From Deuterostichococcus epilithicus (lineage: Eukaryota > Chlorophyta > Trebouxiophyceae > Prasiolales > Stichococcaceae), in assembly GCA_033439295.1 (NCBI GenBank), contig JAVTLE010000005.1, positions 2,902,501 to 2,966,500 on the forward strand: a stretch of DNA of 64,000 nucleotides, written 5' to 3'. Below the pieces are notes generated by a model, which had not been told where the DNA came from, ran no database searches, and saw nothing but the letters and a program-made list of their open reading frames with translations. Made by a program: the position numbers and the translations under genes. Within the stretch, counting starts at the first letter, position 1; each line of letters opens with the position of its first letter. Below are positions 1 through 13,100 of this stretch, piece by piece.

Positions 1-54
1 GACTTCTGAGGTTGCATCAGCGGCGGCATCAACTGCAGACGTGCAGCAGTCTCA
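1..54 (+). other. possible exon end at the left window edge
   Basis: Reading from base 2, one frame is open and gives an Ala/Ser-rich stretch (TSEVASAAASTADVQQSQ) up to a plausible donor, CAG followed by GTAGGA. It could be the end of an exon of a plus-strand gene that starts outside the window. It could equally be 3' flank of DRG1. No family is recognisable and too little sequence is present to decide. Confidence 0.15.
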
Positions 55-248
55 GGTAGGATGCTCAAGTCGAAGACGATTGTGCCCTGCTCTTTTCTTG
101 AAAATTCGTGCCACTGCTTTGTGCTGCGAACACACAGCCTCAAGCACGGTTGCAGGCTGCACAAGGGCATAGCCGGAGTGCCCTGAAATCCTGCGCCAGG
201 CAGTCAACTCCACCCCACTCCGCCTCATTTCACTCCTCCCTTCTTACC

Positions 249-3200
249 CTACACCTTCTTGACGATCTGTACGATGTCCTCGTCTTCCAGCACGTGGTCT
301 TTCCCGACCTGCAGGCCAAGCAAGCCATTTTCCCATGCATTGGCTGTGGTCCGTGGCATGCTGTGCAGAATCATTCACACGGCAACGTGGCAAGAGCAAC
401 TCGTGTGCAGGCGCAGGCAGGGCCAGAAGTCAGATAGGATGCACTACAGGAGGCGTAATGGAGAACACCCCCGCACCCGCTGCGGTCGGTGCTTGCAAGA
501 GGTGCCCCAAACCAGCGCATACTTGAAGTTTTTCAGGATGCCCTGCAGCATACAGCGCAAACCCTCAGCATGCTGGGGCCACTGCATCTGGGGGTGGACC
601 CCGTCTTCTTTAGGTGGCCCCGGACCTGCACCAGAAGCCGCCTCTGTGTGCGCCGCGCAATTTTTTCCCAATTCCATGTGCGATTCCAGGTTTGCACTTT
701 CTGTGGCACTGTCAGAATTTGCAATTTCGGATGCTGCTGGTGGCATATCCACCTTGTGGATGCGGTTGCAGAAGTCCTCCACTGTGGCCAGCTGCCGAGG
801 GATGATGACCGGCTCGTTGTAGTCCGGCAGCGACCCCTGCCGCAGCACAAGGAGCATCACCTCCCCACACCGCCCCCTTGGGACAGCAGGCCAAGATGGC
901 GATGACGTGCTCCGATAGCACATTGCAGCATCAGCGCATTGCAAATGGCATCTCGAGCGCATTCACAGGGTCGCTGCCGGCAGCAGCTGCAGGCTTGCAG
1001 AAGGCCATCATGTGGACAGGTTGCGCTGGGGTAAAAGGCCTATAACAATTGCAGACGGAATGCAAAAGTCCACCTTTGGTTTGGTGTAGATACGCTGCAG
1101 GTCCAGATATTGCCACGCCAGCTCGACCAGGCCGTCCAGGTTCCACTCGTGGTACGCTGCGGGCCGGCAGCGGCGGAACAAGCCTCAGAAGCCTCGCGAC
1201 AGGCCGCTTGACAGGCCTCAGAACAGGCGTCACAACAGCCTCGCGGCAAGGCGTGGTGCTGGTGCACTGCTGCAACCCGGCATGCTTTCGAAAATCGGTC
1301 GAGCGGCACAGCAGGGCCGAACGACCGGCGAAACGCATACAAAGGGGCGCGCGGGCGACCAGTGGAACTCACCGCACACTGGGCAGTAGTGTGGCAACCG
1401 GTCCAGCACCTGGAAGCATGTGGAACGGACGAACGCTGGTTGATTTGCTCAGCAGAAACCCCAGGTCGTGCGGGGCCGCGCGGTTGCGCCTCTTCGTGCA
1501 AAGCCAATGCACAGACGCGCAGCACACGCCATGCAGTGCACAGTGGCGCATGGCAGCATGACAGCAGCTTCCACGTGCACGAGCAGGTGCAGGGCCCGGA
1601 AGGAAGGTGCAGGCCTCACGTTCAGCTCCTCCAGCGTGATTTGGTCCTGCAGAACACGTGCTTAACGCGTCAGCACATGACGCGTCGACAGCTGCAGGAG
1701 GTGCCCGTCGTTTGAGCAGCTTGAGGATGCAATCGGCCAAAGCCTGCAGATTCTATCGGGTGCAGTCGGCAATGCAGGCCTGTGTATCCAGCTTGGGAAC
1801 TAACAGCGGCTGTGCATGGGCAGATTGGCAGCGACAGGGGCGGCGCGAGACGCACGATCTTGTTGACAGCATAAATGGCGGGGATGTAGACGCGGCTGCC
1901 CTCAATGACGTCCACCAAGTCGTCGATGTCGCAGTCTTCCCGTATCTGGATGTCCGCATTGTGGCAGCGGTACTCGCCGCACACCGCACGCACCGCTGCA
2001 GCGCCGCGGTCATCAATGCCCGTCAGCGCACGTCTGGCGTGAGATGCATAGAGCTGGAGCAGACTAACAAGCGCTAATCAGCATCTGAGTCTGACAAGCG
2101 CCAAGTCACCCAGAGGATAGAAGGCTGTCCCTTGTCCCGGCCCGGGCGGTGTCCAGGCGTGGGGGAACAAAACCCAAGAAACCCAAAAATGTGGAGGTTA
2201 CTGTCAAGCACGTTCATTTCTGGATTGGGGACAATACAGAAGTAGCATCGCATCACCCTCCAGGTCCAGCTTGGGGTTGGGGATGGTGCTCGAAAAATTG
2301 ATGCCGCCCTTCTCCTTTTTGCGGAAGGAGATGGCCGGCGGCTTCTTGTTGAGCCGGATGCCAAAGCCCTCCAGCTCCTTCTCGATCAGCTTCTTGTGCG
2401 TCATGGGCTTCAGGCAGTCCAGCACGATGAAGATGAGGTTGCACGTGCGGGCCGTGCTGATGACCTGCCGCCGCCGGACAAGCGATGTTCATCATTACAC
2501 AGCCGCATGCACGAGCCAACGCTGCCCTGGTGGGGTCTCACATGGACCTCTAGCTCACGGCACGCCTGTCACGGTGCGCGGCCTTGCCCGACGCGGGCGG
2601 CTGCGGCGGCAGGCGCCCCACAGCGCCCTGCCTGCCAGAGCGTCCCTCGACTCCAGCTGCCGCGCAGTCGCGCGACATGTGCACAGCGGACCAGCAACAA
2701 GCTGGTCGCCACCCCACCTGCCGCCCGCGGCCCTTGCCGTCCTTGGCGCCCTCAATGATGCCGGGCAGGTCCAGCAGCTGGATCTTGGCGCCCTTGTACC
2801 GGATCATGCCCGGGATGCACGTCAGCGTCGTGAACTCGTAGCCTGCGCGCAGCATGGGATCATGAAATAGACGCTGGAGGCTGCTGCCTGCTGTTGCTGC
2901 TGTTGCTGCTGTTGCAAGAGGTGCAGTGGCATCCGTGCAGAACAGTCTCGCGCACAGGACCAAAGGCTGCACGCCCGGTGCACCAGGATGCAGCCAACTA
3001 AACACTGACAATGTGGGACGTCCTGCCGTGCGCACCTGCGACCTCGCTGAAGGTGCCGGTCAGCTTGTTCAGCAGCGTGGACTTGCCGACGGAGGGGAAG
3101 CCTGCAGATGAGTGGCCATGAATGGCATTTCGGCTTTTAAGCATCGACCTTCCCGGGCGGTAGTTGCAGGCGGTCGCACAGCAAGTGTCCCTGCAGTCGG

Positions 3201-3703
3201 AGGGCCGCACACATGATTTTGCACCCACCCACAAGCCCGATGCGGGCATCGCCGACTTTGTTGACATCAAAGCCCTCGCCACGGCCGCCGCCACCGCCGC
3301 CGCCGCTGGCCGCCGAGTTGGGGTCCAGCAGGTCTCGCCGCAGCTTGGCCAGCTTGGCCTGCATTTGGCGGTAGTGAAAAAGATCAACGTGCATGAAAGA
3401 TGGGGCTCAGGGCGTCAAGCGGTGTTGTGGTCTGCACTGTCGCAAGGAAGCGCGAAGGCTGTCCGGCAACAGCAGAGGTGCGCTCTCACCTTCAAGAGAC
3501 CCAGGTGTCCGCTGGTGGCTTTGTTTTTCTGCGTCTTGGCCATCTGCAGGACGCCATGACTGGATGCTCAAATTATCCGTAGCCACTCGTGCATGTGTGG
3601 TCGCATCCCATGCGGTTTTGCGGTCGCCGGCGTGCTGGCAGTGCGCCGCCACTTGGGGACTGACCTCATCTTCAATATCCTTGATCTTCTGCATGATCGA
3701 CAT
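249..3703 (-). CDS. DRG1: Developmentally regulated GTP-binding protein 1 (DRG1), OBG/DRG-family GTPase
   Basis: A cytosolic GTPase of the DRG branch of the OBG family. In other eukaryotes it binds DFRP1/ZC3H15 and associates with translating ribosomes. The start is [13 protein letters not shown] at 3703 (exon 3665-3703), followed by an exon opening [18 protein letters not shown] (3490-3543) and then [13 protein letters not shown] with a Gly-rich stretch and [18 protein letters not shown] (to about 3230). The P-loop [16 protein letters not shown] lies at about 3044-3103. The next exon carries [11 protein letters not shown], the G3 motif DLPG, and [12 protein letters not shown] (about 2730-2843). 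Then come [16 protein letters not shown] and KEKGGINF (2230-2420), [21 protein letters not shown] with the NK(I)D G4 site (1860-1990), a TGS-domain segment [11 protein letters not shown] (about 765-810), [18 protein letters not shown] (near 450-530), and the last exon [19 protein letters not shown] with TAG at 249-251. The stretch [20 protein letters not shown] and the VGKDH tail fit DRG1 rather than DRG2. The gene is complete with about ten exons. The orthology call is firm; internal exon ends are approximate. Confidence 0.93.
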
Positions 3704-4481
3704 GCTTGCACCCGCTGCTTTGTTCCGCCTTGCCCAGTGGCAGTTGCTTAGTTCTCAGGTTGGGGCACCGGCTGCGGCGCCCGGCTGCTTGCTAGCTGGT
3801 CAGCGCTCCGCTTGAGGGAGTGGCCTCTCAGGCTCCGTCTTCGCAAGGCTGCGGCTCAACGCTACACGCTGTTGCTTTCAGCAGCGTTTCACCAGCCAGA
3901 AATGACCTCGGAGCTTGGTGCCAAGGCCCAATTCAGACCAGTAGAATACGGGGCAAAGGATGAGCAGCAGCGGCTGCTGCGTGGAGAGGCAGTTATCGCA
4001 AGTCAGGGGTCTTCACAAAGGTGCCCGCCTTCTTCACAAGCTACCACTGTGCGTGCTCTGCACTTTGCCTCATGGTCCTGGTGCATGCATTGCAACCTTG
4101 CCAACCCCTGGCAGTTGAAGAAGTCGACAGAAGCAGGGATTGCTTCCAGGCACAGTGCCCCAGTGCCATTTTCTAGCCTACACTTGCCTGCACCAACCGT
4201 GTGAGCTTGCAAAGATCGTAAAATATCAAGCATTGAGTCTGGCCGGTCGGCACCCGCGTGAAACTCGCCAAAAATTTGGTGAACCTTTGCAACTGGCTGT
4301 TGGGTGTTGCCTGAGTTGCTGCAGCTGGACAAACGTTCCGAGGCTGTCAAGCTCCGCAACTCGGTAATCCGGACGCTTGCCGTCAAGCTTCCCGCAAGAC
4401 AGCAGAGAAACACAAGCTTGTGAGAGGATTAACTTGGAGTAGGAAGGCCGGAGCTGGGCACACTCTGGGCAGCAGGGCGCC
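3704..4481. promoter_or_regulatory. divergent intergenic region between DRG1 and SF3A2
   Basis: These 778 bases separate the start codons of DRG1 (leftward) and SF3A2 (rightward), so they should hold both promoters and 5' UTRs. No exon with convincing homology and no obvious TATA box or repeat was seen. The regulatory role is inferred from position only. Confidence 0.4.
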
Positions 4482-6550
4482 ATGTCCTTCTTGGACGCAC
4501 GCGAGCATGGATCGAAGCCGGGCAGCGGTGGAGCCGCGTCAGCGCAGAATGAGGTGCCGGCAGCCCCTCTGCACCGAACACTCCGCAGTCTCGCCGAGCT
4601 GTTCTCGTTGCTGATTAGAACATCAGGGCGGTGCAATGACTCTAATATGGGACCAGTGTATTTGAAAAGAGTCTCGGCATTCGGTGACGATGTGCGTGTT
4701 TTGCATTGCGCCGCTACGCAGCGCCATGGCGACCACACATCCGGGGCGCCGCTGCATTGCAGCTGTCTACACTCAGACCCGAGCTCAGATGCATCTTGCA
4801 AGTCGCTTGCAGAAGGATCAGAACGCTGCTATCTGCTGCACCACATCCAGCAGGCGCCGCTGAGCATGTTGCGCACGATCACCACCGCAGGCCATCGACA
4901 GGCGGGAGCGCCTGCGGCGGCTGGCGCTGGAGACGATTGATTTGGCGAAGGACCCATACTTCATGCGCAACCATCTTGGCCAGTACGAGTGCCGCCTTTG
5001 CCTCACGCTGCACAACAACGAGGGCAATTACCTGGCACACACCCAGGCAAGTTCATCACGGCCGATTTTACAGTCGGTGCACATCGTCCTTCAGTTCGGC
5101 TACAAGTGCGGCCTGTCCGATGTGCGAGCATGTAGCATGGCAAGCCGTGAGCAGGGTGCAGCATGCTGGTCATCAGTCGATGGCTTGAGAGTGCCTGGAA
5201 ATGCATTCTTCGCAAATTTGCTGTCACAGCCCTGGTACCCCTTGCTCTGCAGGGGAAGCGGCACCAGCAAAACCTGGCAAAGCGTGCGGCGTGGGAGGCC
5301 CAGGACAAGCCCACGGCGCCGGCGCCGCAGCGGCGGGCGCCCAGCTCGAAAACGGTGAAGATTGGGCGGCCGGGCTACCGGGTCACGAAACAGTACGACT
5401 CGGAAGCAAAGCAGCGTTCGCTGCTCTTCCAGGTGTGAAAGGGGCGTCCTCTCTTGACCCTGGCCGTGCGCCATGCTCAGCGGCTCGGGGGGCCCATGGG
5501 ATCCGGAGGGAGACTTCGAGCTCATGAGCAGCCCAGGACCAGGCCGCCAGTTGACAGACATTCTTTGTTTGTCGCTGTGAGACGCGAGGTGTGCGCAGGG
5601 CAGTCCACTGGGGAGCCACAAATGCCGCACAAATTCACAATTGCTGCAACGTCGACGCCGACAGGTTGAGTACCCTGAGATAGAGGAGGGCTCGGCGCCG
5701 CGGCACCGCTTCATGAGCAGCTTCGAGCAGCGCAAAGAGGCAACGGACCGCAAGTACCAGTACCTGCTCTTCCACGCGGCGCCCTACGAGGTCATCGCCT
5801 TCAAGGTGCCCAACATCGAGGTGGAAAAGACTGACAAGTTCTTCACGCACTGGTGCGCGCATTCCATCACCCACCCTCTCTTCCCACACCGAACCATAAT
5901 CTGCGCACTCTCGCGACACTGGGCATTCCGAGCGTCCATGCGGCTCAGCAGTGCCTTGGCATCGGTGGTGTTTGTACCCTGTTAGGGTTTGTGCTGCGAT
6001 TGGTGCTGCGAACGGTACGTGTGATGGTGAACCTGTTTTGTGGCTGACCTGCTGCAAGGCTGCTGTCGCCTGCTGGTTGTCTGACAAGAAACGGCTGACA
6101 GCGTCCATCAAGAGTCGGGCCCCCACGACCTATTCTATGTGACAATGCAGGGACGCGGACGCTAAGATCTTCTCGCTGCAGCTGCCCTTCAGGGCTGCGC
6201 CGCAGCCGAAGGCGATTCCGCCACCGCCCGCACCGCCGGGCGCGGTGCGGCCGCCGCCGCCGCCAATGATGGCCAATTATGGCCTGGGCATGCCGCCGCC
6301 TGGGCCGCCCGGCAGCGGCATCCCGCCTCCACCACAGGTGCAATGTACTTGCAACTCAGTACCGATCCATCATTGTTTGCTGCCGAGCCTAACAACGGGC
6401 AGTGCCACGCTGCAGTGACTCCGCTGCAATTCGATCCTGTGCAGCATGTTCCTGACTTCGTGGACTCATGGTCTTTGTCGGGGTCTTCTTCAGGCGCGGC
6501 CACCGCCAGGTCTTCCAAATGGGTTACCGCCGCCGCCAATGGTTCGGTAA
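4482..6550 (+). CDS. SF3A2: Splicing factor 3A subunit 2 (SF3A2 / SAP62 / Prp11)
   Basis: A subunit of the SF3a complex of the U2 snRNP, needed for pre-spliceosome assembly in the nucleus. Six exons splice in one frame to about 279 aa: 4482-4553, 4891-5046, 5253-5432, 5665-5852, 6151-6337 and 6494-6550. The N-terminus MSFLDAREHGSKPGSGG fits the family's short Gly-rich leader. The matrin-type C2H2 zinc finger is clear in exon 2 (LGQYECRLCLTLHNNEGNYL, then AHTQ) and completed by GKRHQQNLAKRAAWEAQ in exon 3. Next come KIGRPGYRVTKQYDSE, VEYPEIEEG, PRHRFMSSFEQR and the conserved FFTHW. The end is a short Pro-rich tail. This is near the length of yeast Prp11 and lacks the long GVHPPAP repeat tail of the vertebrate protein. 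Intron 2 opens with GC instead of GT (CAG then GCAAGT, 5047). The stop is TAA at 6548-6550. Homology, phase and motif order all agree. Confidence 0.95.
5047..5052 (+). other. GC-AG intron donor in SF3A2
   Basis: Exon 2 must end after ACC CAG (HTQ) and exon 3 must begin GGG AAG (GK) to keep the family's invariant HTQGK(R/K)H. The only donor at that point is GCAAGT, which is the textbook consensus for the minor GC-AG class spliced by the U2-type spliceosome. Confidence 0.85.
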
Positions 6551-7181
6551 TCGGGCAGAGGATGTGTGGCGGGGCAAGGACGGGACTCAGATGTGCCCTG
6601 ACATGACAGGCTGATGATGAGGCGCTGGCTGTGATTGTCGCTCGTACTTGGAGAAGCACGTGACTTGTACGGGACAAGTGGAAAGCTATTTTGGATCACA
6701 AACTCCAAAAACTCCCATTCCAGAGGCAGGGATCATTTGCCTTCTGAAAGCTCCGCTCTTAGAGCAGCAGAAACTCGAACTGCCATTGGTTGTAGCATCG
6801 TGCTTGCACAGCGACCGAAGTTGCACCTGAGATCGTCTCGGAGAGAAGCTGCAGGGTTTGAGCTTTCGCAATCAGCAGTCCGCACTGGCGGAACCGTTTA
6901 TTTAGCCTCACACCTTTGGCTGTCCGCCCAGTTTGGTGCACTGTCTGTTGCCCAAGCTTTTGCAAGTAGCCTGACGGTTTGAGCAGCGAACCAACCGATC
7001 GAAACCCAGTAGAGTATCAAGAGTCGTGTATGATCTCTTTTCAACTGGCGATCCTGACCATTAGCGTCGGGTCAGGCACTGACCCTGGCGACGACATTCA
7101 AGCGCGCCAGCCGCGGATGATCCCCCCGTCAATGCTGTCGGCGGACGCCAACAGCCGGTGCTGAGGCACTGACGCGTCGAC
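6551..7181. other. intergenic region between SF3A2 and TERT
   Basis: These 631 bases lie between the SF3A2 stop codon and the proposed TERT start. They should hold the SF3A2 3' UTR and the TERT promoter. The track of short open frames shows nothing family-like and I see no repeat. An upstream non-coding TERT exon cannot be excluded. Confidence 0.35.
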
Positions 7182-10100
7182 ATGCGCACATCAGATGCTG
7201 GTCGCACCCATCACGTCGCCCCGCTCGCAGCAGCGGGCGCCCGTGGCGGCGGCAGGGCTGGCGCCACCGCGACTGTATCGGGTGCCGCCAGTGCGCACCA
7301 GTACCAGGCCCGACCGCCACGAGTGCTGGAGGCGCTGTACGGTGCACAGCGAGTCAGCACGTTAGAGGACGGTCTACTGGCTGTGGCCGCATCCGGCGGG
7401 TGGGGGCCGCAACTGGCGGCGGCGCTGCGGCGGCCGGGCGACCCGGCAGAGTATTCAGATCGCCTGCTGCGGCAGACCTGGCTCGTGTGGCACGAGGCCG
7501 CGCCGCCGCTGCAGGCGGCGCCGTCGTTGCGGCAGCAGTCGTCGCAGGCCGAGGCGCGCAGCTGGCCTCACGCGATGGCCTCATGAAATTTGTGCTGCGC
7601 ATGTTCCTCCCCATAAGATCCAATATACAGGTCGACTGGGCGCCAAGTGCCGGCCGCGGATGCAGCTGACGTCTGATCCTCGATGGGTGCAGCTGCTGGC
7701 GAGGGCAACGGACCGGCTGGTACGCACAGCAGGCGGCGCCAACCTGCTATGCCTTGGCTTCCGCAAGGTGAGGGGCTGCCTTTTCAAACTACAGGTGCCC
7801 TTGCACAACCCTGCGAATGGAAGCCTCTCGCCTGCGCAGCCCCTGCACTGCAGCCACGAGTGCACACAAACTGCGAGCTCACATGACGCACGTCAATTGC
7901 TTGTTGCATCACTGAATGGTGTTGTCTGCGGCATCTCGGTGGAGTGGCAGAAGTTGCCACGCCAGTCCTTCTGGTTTGCACAGCGCCGGCCATCGATGGG
8001 CGGCGCGGGTGGACAGAGGGGCAGCAACATGCGCCACGCAGAGGCGTACGCGGCAAACACGACAGCGGCGGTGCTGAGGAGCGGCGCCTGGCCGTGCCTG
8101 CTGTCGCGCTGCGGCGATGACCTGATGCTGCACCTGCTGCTGCACGCCTCGTTGTTTGCGCCTCTGCCCAACGCCTGCCTTCTGCAGTTGTCTGGGCTCC
8201 CGGCTGCTGAGGTGAGTTTTTGTCTCGTGCCATGACTGCGGCCATGCATCGAATGTGTGTTGGCTGATAGCTGCTTTACAGCGGCGCCACGAATGCACGA
8301 GTATGCGATTCCTGCGAGTCTGCACAGCCACTGGTATCACACATCGGAAACATCTGCACCGAGACATCTCGTCTTGAGGCACAGCAGTGGCTCTATCGGC
8401 ACTGGAGCAGACTGGCGACGCATGAAAGATGTGCCACGATGCGCACGCTGAGCGTGAGCACATGTGCACAGGTGGCTCGTCAGCGGCGGAAAGCAGAGTC
8501 GCTGGCAGGCGGCCTGCCGTCAGCACAACGCCCACGGCCACAGCAACCACCACCGATGCAAGCGCAGCCGGTAGCCACACAGGTGACTGCCAGTGAGGGC
8601 CTGGCAGTTCTGTCTGCATGCTTGTGAAGCCTGGGTGATCCGTGCCCAAGTCCAGCATGGTCCACTGGCCGCCCGAGCTCGCATTGCATGATTCCCCTGT
8701 GCCTGCTGACCCACGTCGTTCAGCCAGAGTTCAGCTAAGAGATGTCACAGGTGGATTTGTAAATCGAACTAGGCTGTGGTCGATCTGCAGGGCGGGAGCG
8801 TGCGTTCTAGCTGCGGCGCCGCAGCGCCGCCGGACCCGCCAGACGCAGCAGGCGGGCAGGCTGGCAGCAGCCCGGTCCCGGCAGCAGCCTACAGGGCGGA
8901 GTTTGCCGCAGACGTGCGGCCGGCGGCGCCGCGTGACGGCCGAGAGCCGCCGCCCGTCAAGCTGCCGCGGCTGTCTAGCTGGCTTCGGCGCGATGCTGCC
9001 CGGGCACGCATCGCCGCGCTGCTGCAGGATCCACGTGAGCCGATCTGCAGCGTGTGTTTCAAGCGGGTCTATGCAACCGAATGTGCGATGCAATTCTTTC
9101 GGATCTGCATCAGCGATGCTCACACGCTGGTGTCTTTCGAAAGGCTTCAGAAGTGGCGCATCCATCGAGGCGCCACTGATGCTGTCTGTGCACGTCAGGA
9201 GGTCAGTCTCACACTGTTTACACAGGCATGCTGACGAATGAGGCTGCCACGGGTGAGAGGCGCCCATCAGGTGCCGTGTGCAGTACACCTCGGCCGTCAG
9301 CACAGCAAACTGCAAAGACCAGCCCCAGCAGCGGCGGCCCCTCAGGCGGGCACCTCTGCACCTGTTGCACCGCGCCGGTGACGGCGGTGGGCCGCCGCGC
9401 CAGCCACCCGCCAGCGGCACAGCTCGCGGGGCGGACCCCACTGAGGCAGCCAACTGGAGCGGCCGCTCAGCATCAGCATAGCCAGGCAAGGAGCGGACAG
9501 CCGAGCCAGGTGTCGGGCACACCGCCCAACAGCGACGTCCTGCCTTGCTCCTACGACAGCAGCCGCCCCTCCAGCGGCGGGCGTGGGAGAAGCGGCAGGC
9601 CAGCCGGCGGCGACGCGGCGGGCGGCGGCACGCAAGCAGGCAGCCAGCTGCCAGGCGGCAGCGGCGGCTCCCGTGGCGACTCAAGGCAGACGGTCAGCGG
9701 CAGTCGGCTGGCCAACAGTGGCTTCAGGGGCTGCCCCGTGTGCGGCGGCCTGATCCTGCAGCTGACTGGGTCGGACGAAGGCGCCACACCCGACGGCAGC
9801 CAAGGCGGGGTGCAGTCTCACGGCACAGACGTGCCTGGCAGCGTGCTATCATCGCAGCACAGGCTGGGTAGGAATATTGAGGCCGCCAGCGGGCAGGCAT
9901 GCACCGCTGCCGGCAACGCATCTGCCACCGTGCCCCTGGCTAGCGGCGGCTTCATGACGACTGTGTCCATCAGCAGCGGCAACGCTGCCGCCGCCGCGCG
10001 CGTCGGCACCATGGCGGCCGCCGACTGCCCCATTGCAGCTCTGCCGCCTACACAGCCGATGAGCGCAGACACTGAGATGGCAGACGCATACCCTTCGCTG

Positions 10101-13100
10101 CCGGCGACAGAGGAGGTGGTCTCTGAGCTGGCGGCCACAGACGAGGCGGACATCGATGACATGCAGCCCACAGAAGCAGCCGATGCTTCCACCATGCCAA
10201 TCACGGAGCTTACAGACGGCACCTACGCCTTGTCAGCACAGCAAGCACCCGGTGCCGTGCCGTGTGGCGCCGCTGACGGACTGGCGCCGTGCTCTGCGCC
10301 GGTGCGCGACTCGCCCGACGGCGGCGGCCGCGGCGGCCTGCCGGATGGCATGCACGTGGACGGGCCGCTTGGCTGGCCGCAGGTCCTGAGCCTGGAGCTC
10401 AGCAGCGACGGCGAGGTGTGTGCGGATGCGGCTGCAAAGCCGAAGCATCCGGCTGATGCGCATGAATCGAGTCGTGTTCGTGGGCAACACCAACCATCTT
10501 CACTCAACCAGAGGTTTGCTGGGCCGGCTGGTTCACACGGGAAAAGACCAGGCACGCGTCTGTTTGGCTGCAGGATGTGCCATGGAGATGCCCGCCAATG
10601 GAGGACTGGGACTTTCAGCTGGACAGCCCGGCGCCAGGTTCTGGCCCGGACACCGGCGGCGCAGCAGCAGCAGCAGCAGTGGACCCTCCGGCGGCAGGGC
10701 AGGGCGCACCTCCGGCCGCTGCCACTGCTGCCGCCGCTGCAGGTGCGCAAGGCCGGCGACACCGGCAGCAGGGCACGCCGCTGCGGTCACCGAGACCGCA
10801 GGCCCCGCCGCCGCCGCCGCCGCCGCCGCCGCAGCAGCAGCAGCCGCAGCAGCTGCAGCCGGCGGAGCGGCTCGTAAGCGTCGCGACGGGCGCGNCNCCG
10901 GCCGGCTGGCTGCCGGCGCACCGCATGGTGGTCCCGCGCTCGGCGATATTCTACTGCGCCTCCTTCTGCTCCTCGCCCGGCCTGCCCTCAACCCGTGAGT
11001 CTCAGTGTCGGCTGTTCAACTTTGCTGATGTGACAGTCCGGAACCGGAACCGTCGCGGTGCGACCGGTGGGCGACCATCTGTTCGAGCAGTGGGCTGGCC
11101 TCGGCACACTGGCATGGCGCCATGGCCTGCAACCAGCTGGGCACGCGACGGCGGCGAGTGTGCGTGTCTGCTCGGCCCAGATGCCGTGCAATCGGCTGGA
11201 TATCAGGTGGAACTGAGTGTGCGCATTCGTCCGATCCAGATGCCATGATGCGGGCGCGGGGCCAGCCGGAGGGGGTGCAGGCGCTGTGCGCGTCAATCTT
11301 CGACGCGCAAAACTGCGTCTGCCGGCCGGAGGCGGCGTACTCGGTGGCGGGGCAGCACGCTTGGAAGCTGTCGCCGGCGCCGCAGCGGCTGCCGCCGCGG
11401 TCCGGTCGCCTGCTGCCGCTACTGCAGAAGATGATGGGTGCGATTCAGTGGGCTGTGAGTCATGAGTTCCGGTGCCTAGACTGTCGCTGCGGCGAGGCTG
11501 TAGGGGTTGTGGGCGCCGGCTGCAGGGCCACTATGGCATTCCTGCAGCATCCTACGCGTTGCAGAAGAACACCGCCAGGATGTCGAAACATGCACGATGA
11601 GTTCTGATTAGATCAAACGCCTTCAACTTGCTCGTGATGTGCAGCGAAGCCCCAAGGCATGCCTATTTTGAGATGCAGAGGGTATGTCTGCTCCGGACCC
11701 AATGCTGTTCTGTTCCATGCAGACCGGGCAACGCGCTGCCCCTATGCACTCCTGCTGGCGCGCCACTGCCCGCTGCCGCCTGGCCTGGCGAGCCGGTGCC
11801 GCCCAGCCGGCGGCAGCCAGCGTAGACCAGCAGACGACAGCCCGCAGCAGCAGCTCATGGCGGCTGCAGCAGTGCACGGAGCAGCAGCTGACTCTCAGGG
11901 CGTGCAGCAGGACGCGGAGATGTGGCAGCAGGACGCCCCTGCAGCGGCAGAGGCGCCTGGCTCGCCGATGTCATGCAGCAGCGCCGACACTGGCTTCCTC
12001 GAGTCCGTGAGTGAAATTGATCAAAGCCAGCTGCTGCCAGGCAACAGCAGTGACCACAAGCCGCCTGGAGAATGGTTGGGCAAGCTGAAACACGACATGC
12101 AACCTCATTCGTCATGCAGCAATATGAGTCAATGCACCCCCGAGCGGGTGCAGGGGAAAGCACACACGCTATCCGTTCCAACGTCAGCCCGCCCATGTGT
12201 TCGTAGGACCTTACGGTCGCAGCTTGCTCGGCAGAGCAGCTGCCCAGCCAGCGATCGGGTCAGTCCCGGCCGCCGCCGCAGGCGTTGGCCGCCGCAGTGG
12301 CCGCCGCGGCACGGGCGCCTGCCGGCACACCACCGGCTCGCCAGCCTGCAGGTGCTGCAGCTCGGCAGGCAGCGCCGCAGGCGCCAGCGGCGCATGCCCT
12401 TCCGGCGCCGCAGCCGCCGCGCACACCTGTGCCTGCCGNCAGCGCGGCCGGGGGCGCGGCGGCGGCGGCGCTACCGNTGGAGCGGCACTCGCCGAGCAGC
12501 CGCGCAGCAGCTGCGGGGCTCGGCCAGGCGGCGTTGCTGGCGGCGGCGCTGCCGCAGAGCCGTGTCGTCGCCTTCGTGTGGTCCTGCATCCGCCACATCG
12601 TGCCTCAGGTCCGCTTTGACAGGTGGTGTCAAGGTGTCAGCCTACATGCTGCCGCCTGCGGCCAGCGTCACACTCGTCGCTGTGGTACCTCGCACCAGCG
12701 GCTGTTTGTGTGACCGTCACTTGCCATCCGTTGTTCGGACGCATCCATTCGTTGTCGGACGCCAGGACGCGCCGTCACAGCTGCCTGAACTGACACGATC
12801 GAGCGCAGGCGCTGCTGGGGGACGCGGCCACGCGGCGGGGGCTGCGCGCCGCCGTTGCGGCGCTGGTGTGCGCCCGACGGCGGGAGCAGCTCACTGTGGC
12901 GCAGGCGCTGCCGCAGCTGCGCACGACGACCTTCCCCTGGCTGCCGCCGCCAACAGGTGCTGGAGCTTTGGCAAACCCTAAATCCTGCCGGCGCCCTGCG
13001 GCGGCGCAATGTCCGTTCTGAGTGTGTGGCTGCGCCAGACAATGCCTCTCCGTTCGCCTATCCTTCGAAACCCCCCGGACTCGTTTCAGAGTTTCGATCT

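Noticed and set aside
249-3703. DRG2 rather than DRG1
   Set aside because: The [11 protein letters not shown] segment is shared by DRG2 and plant DRG1. The [20 protein letters not shown] and [11 protein letters not shown] stretches fit DRG1 better.
9228-10877. 549-codon plus-strand open frame as a separate gene
   Set aside because: It covers the TERT linker region and crosses a good donor at 10414 and the acceptor at 10573. It is better read as a disordered TERT linker exon plus intron than as an independent gene.
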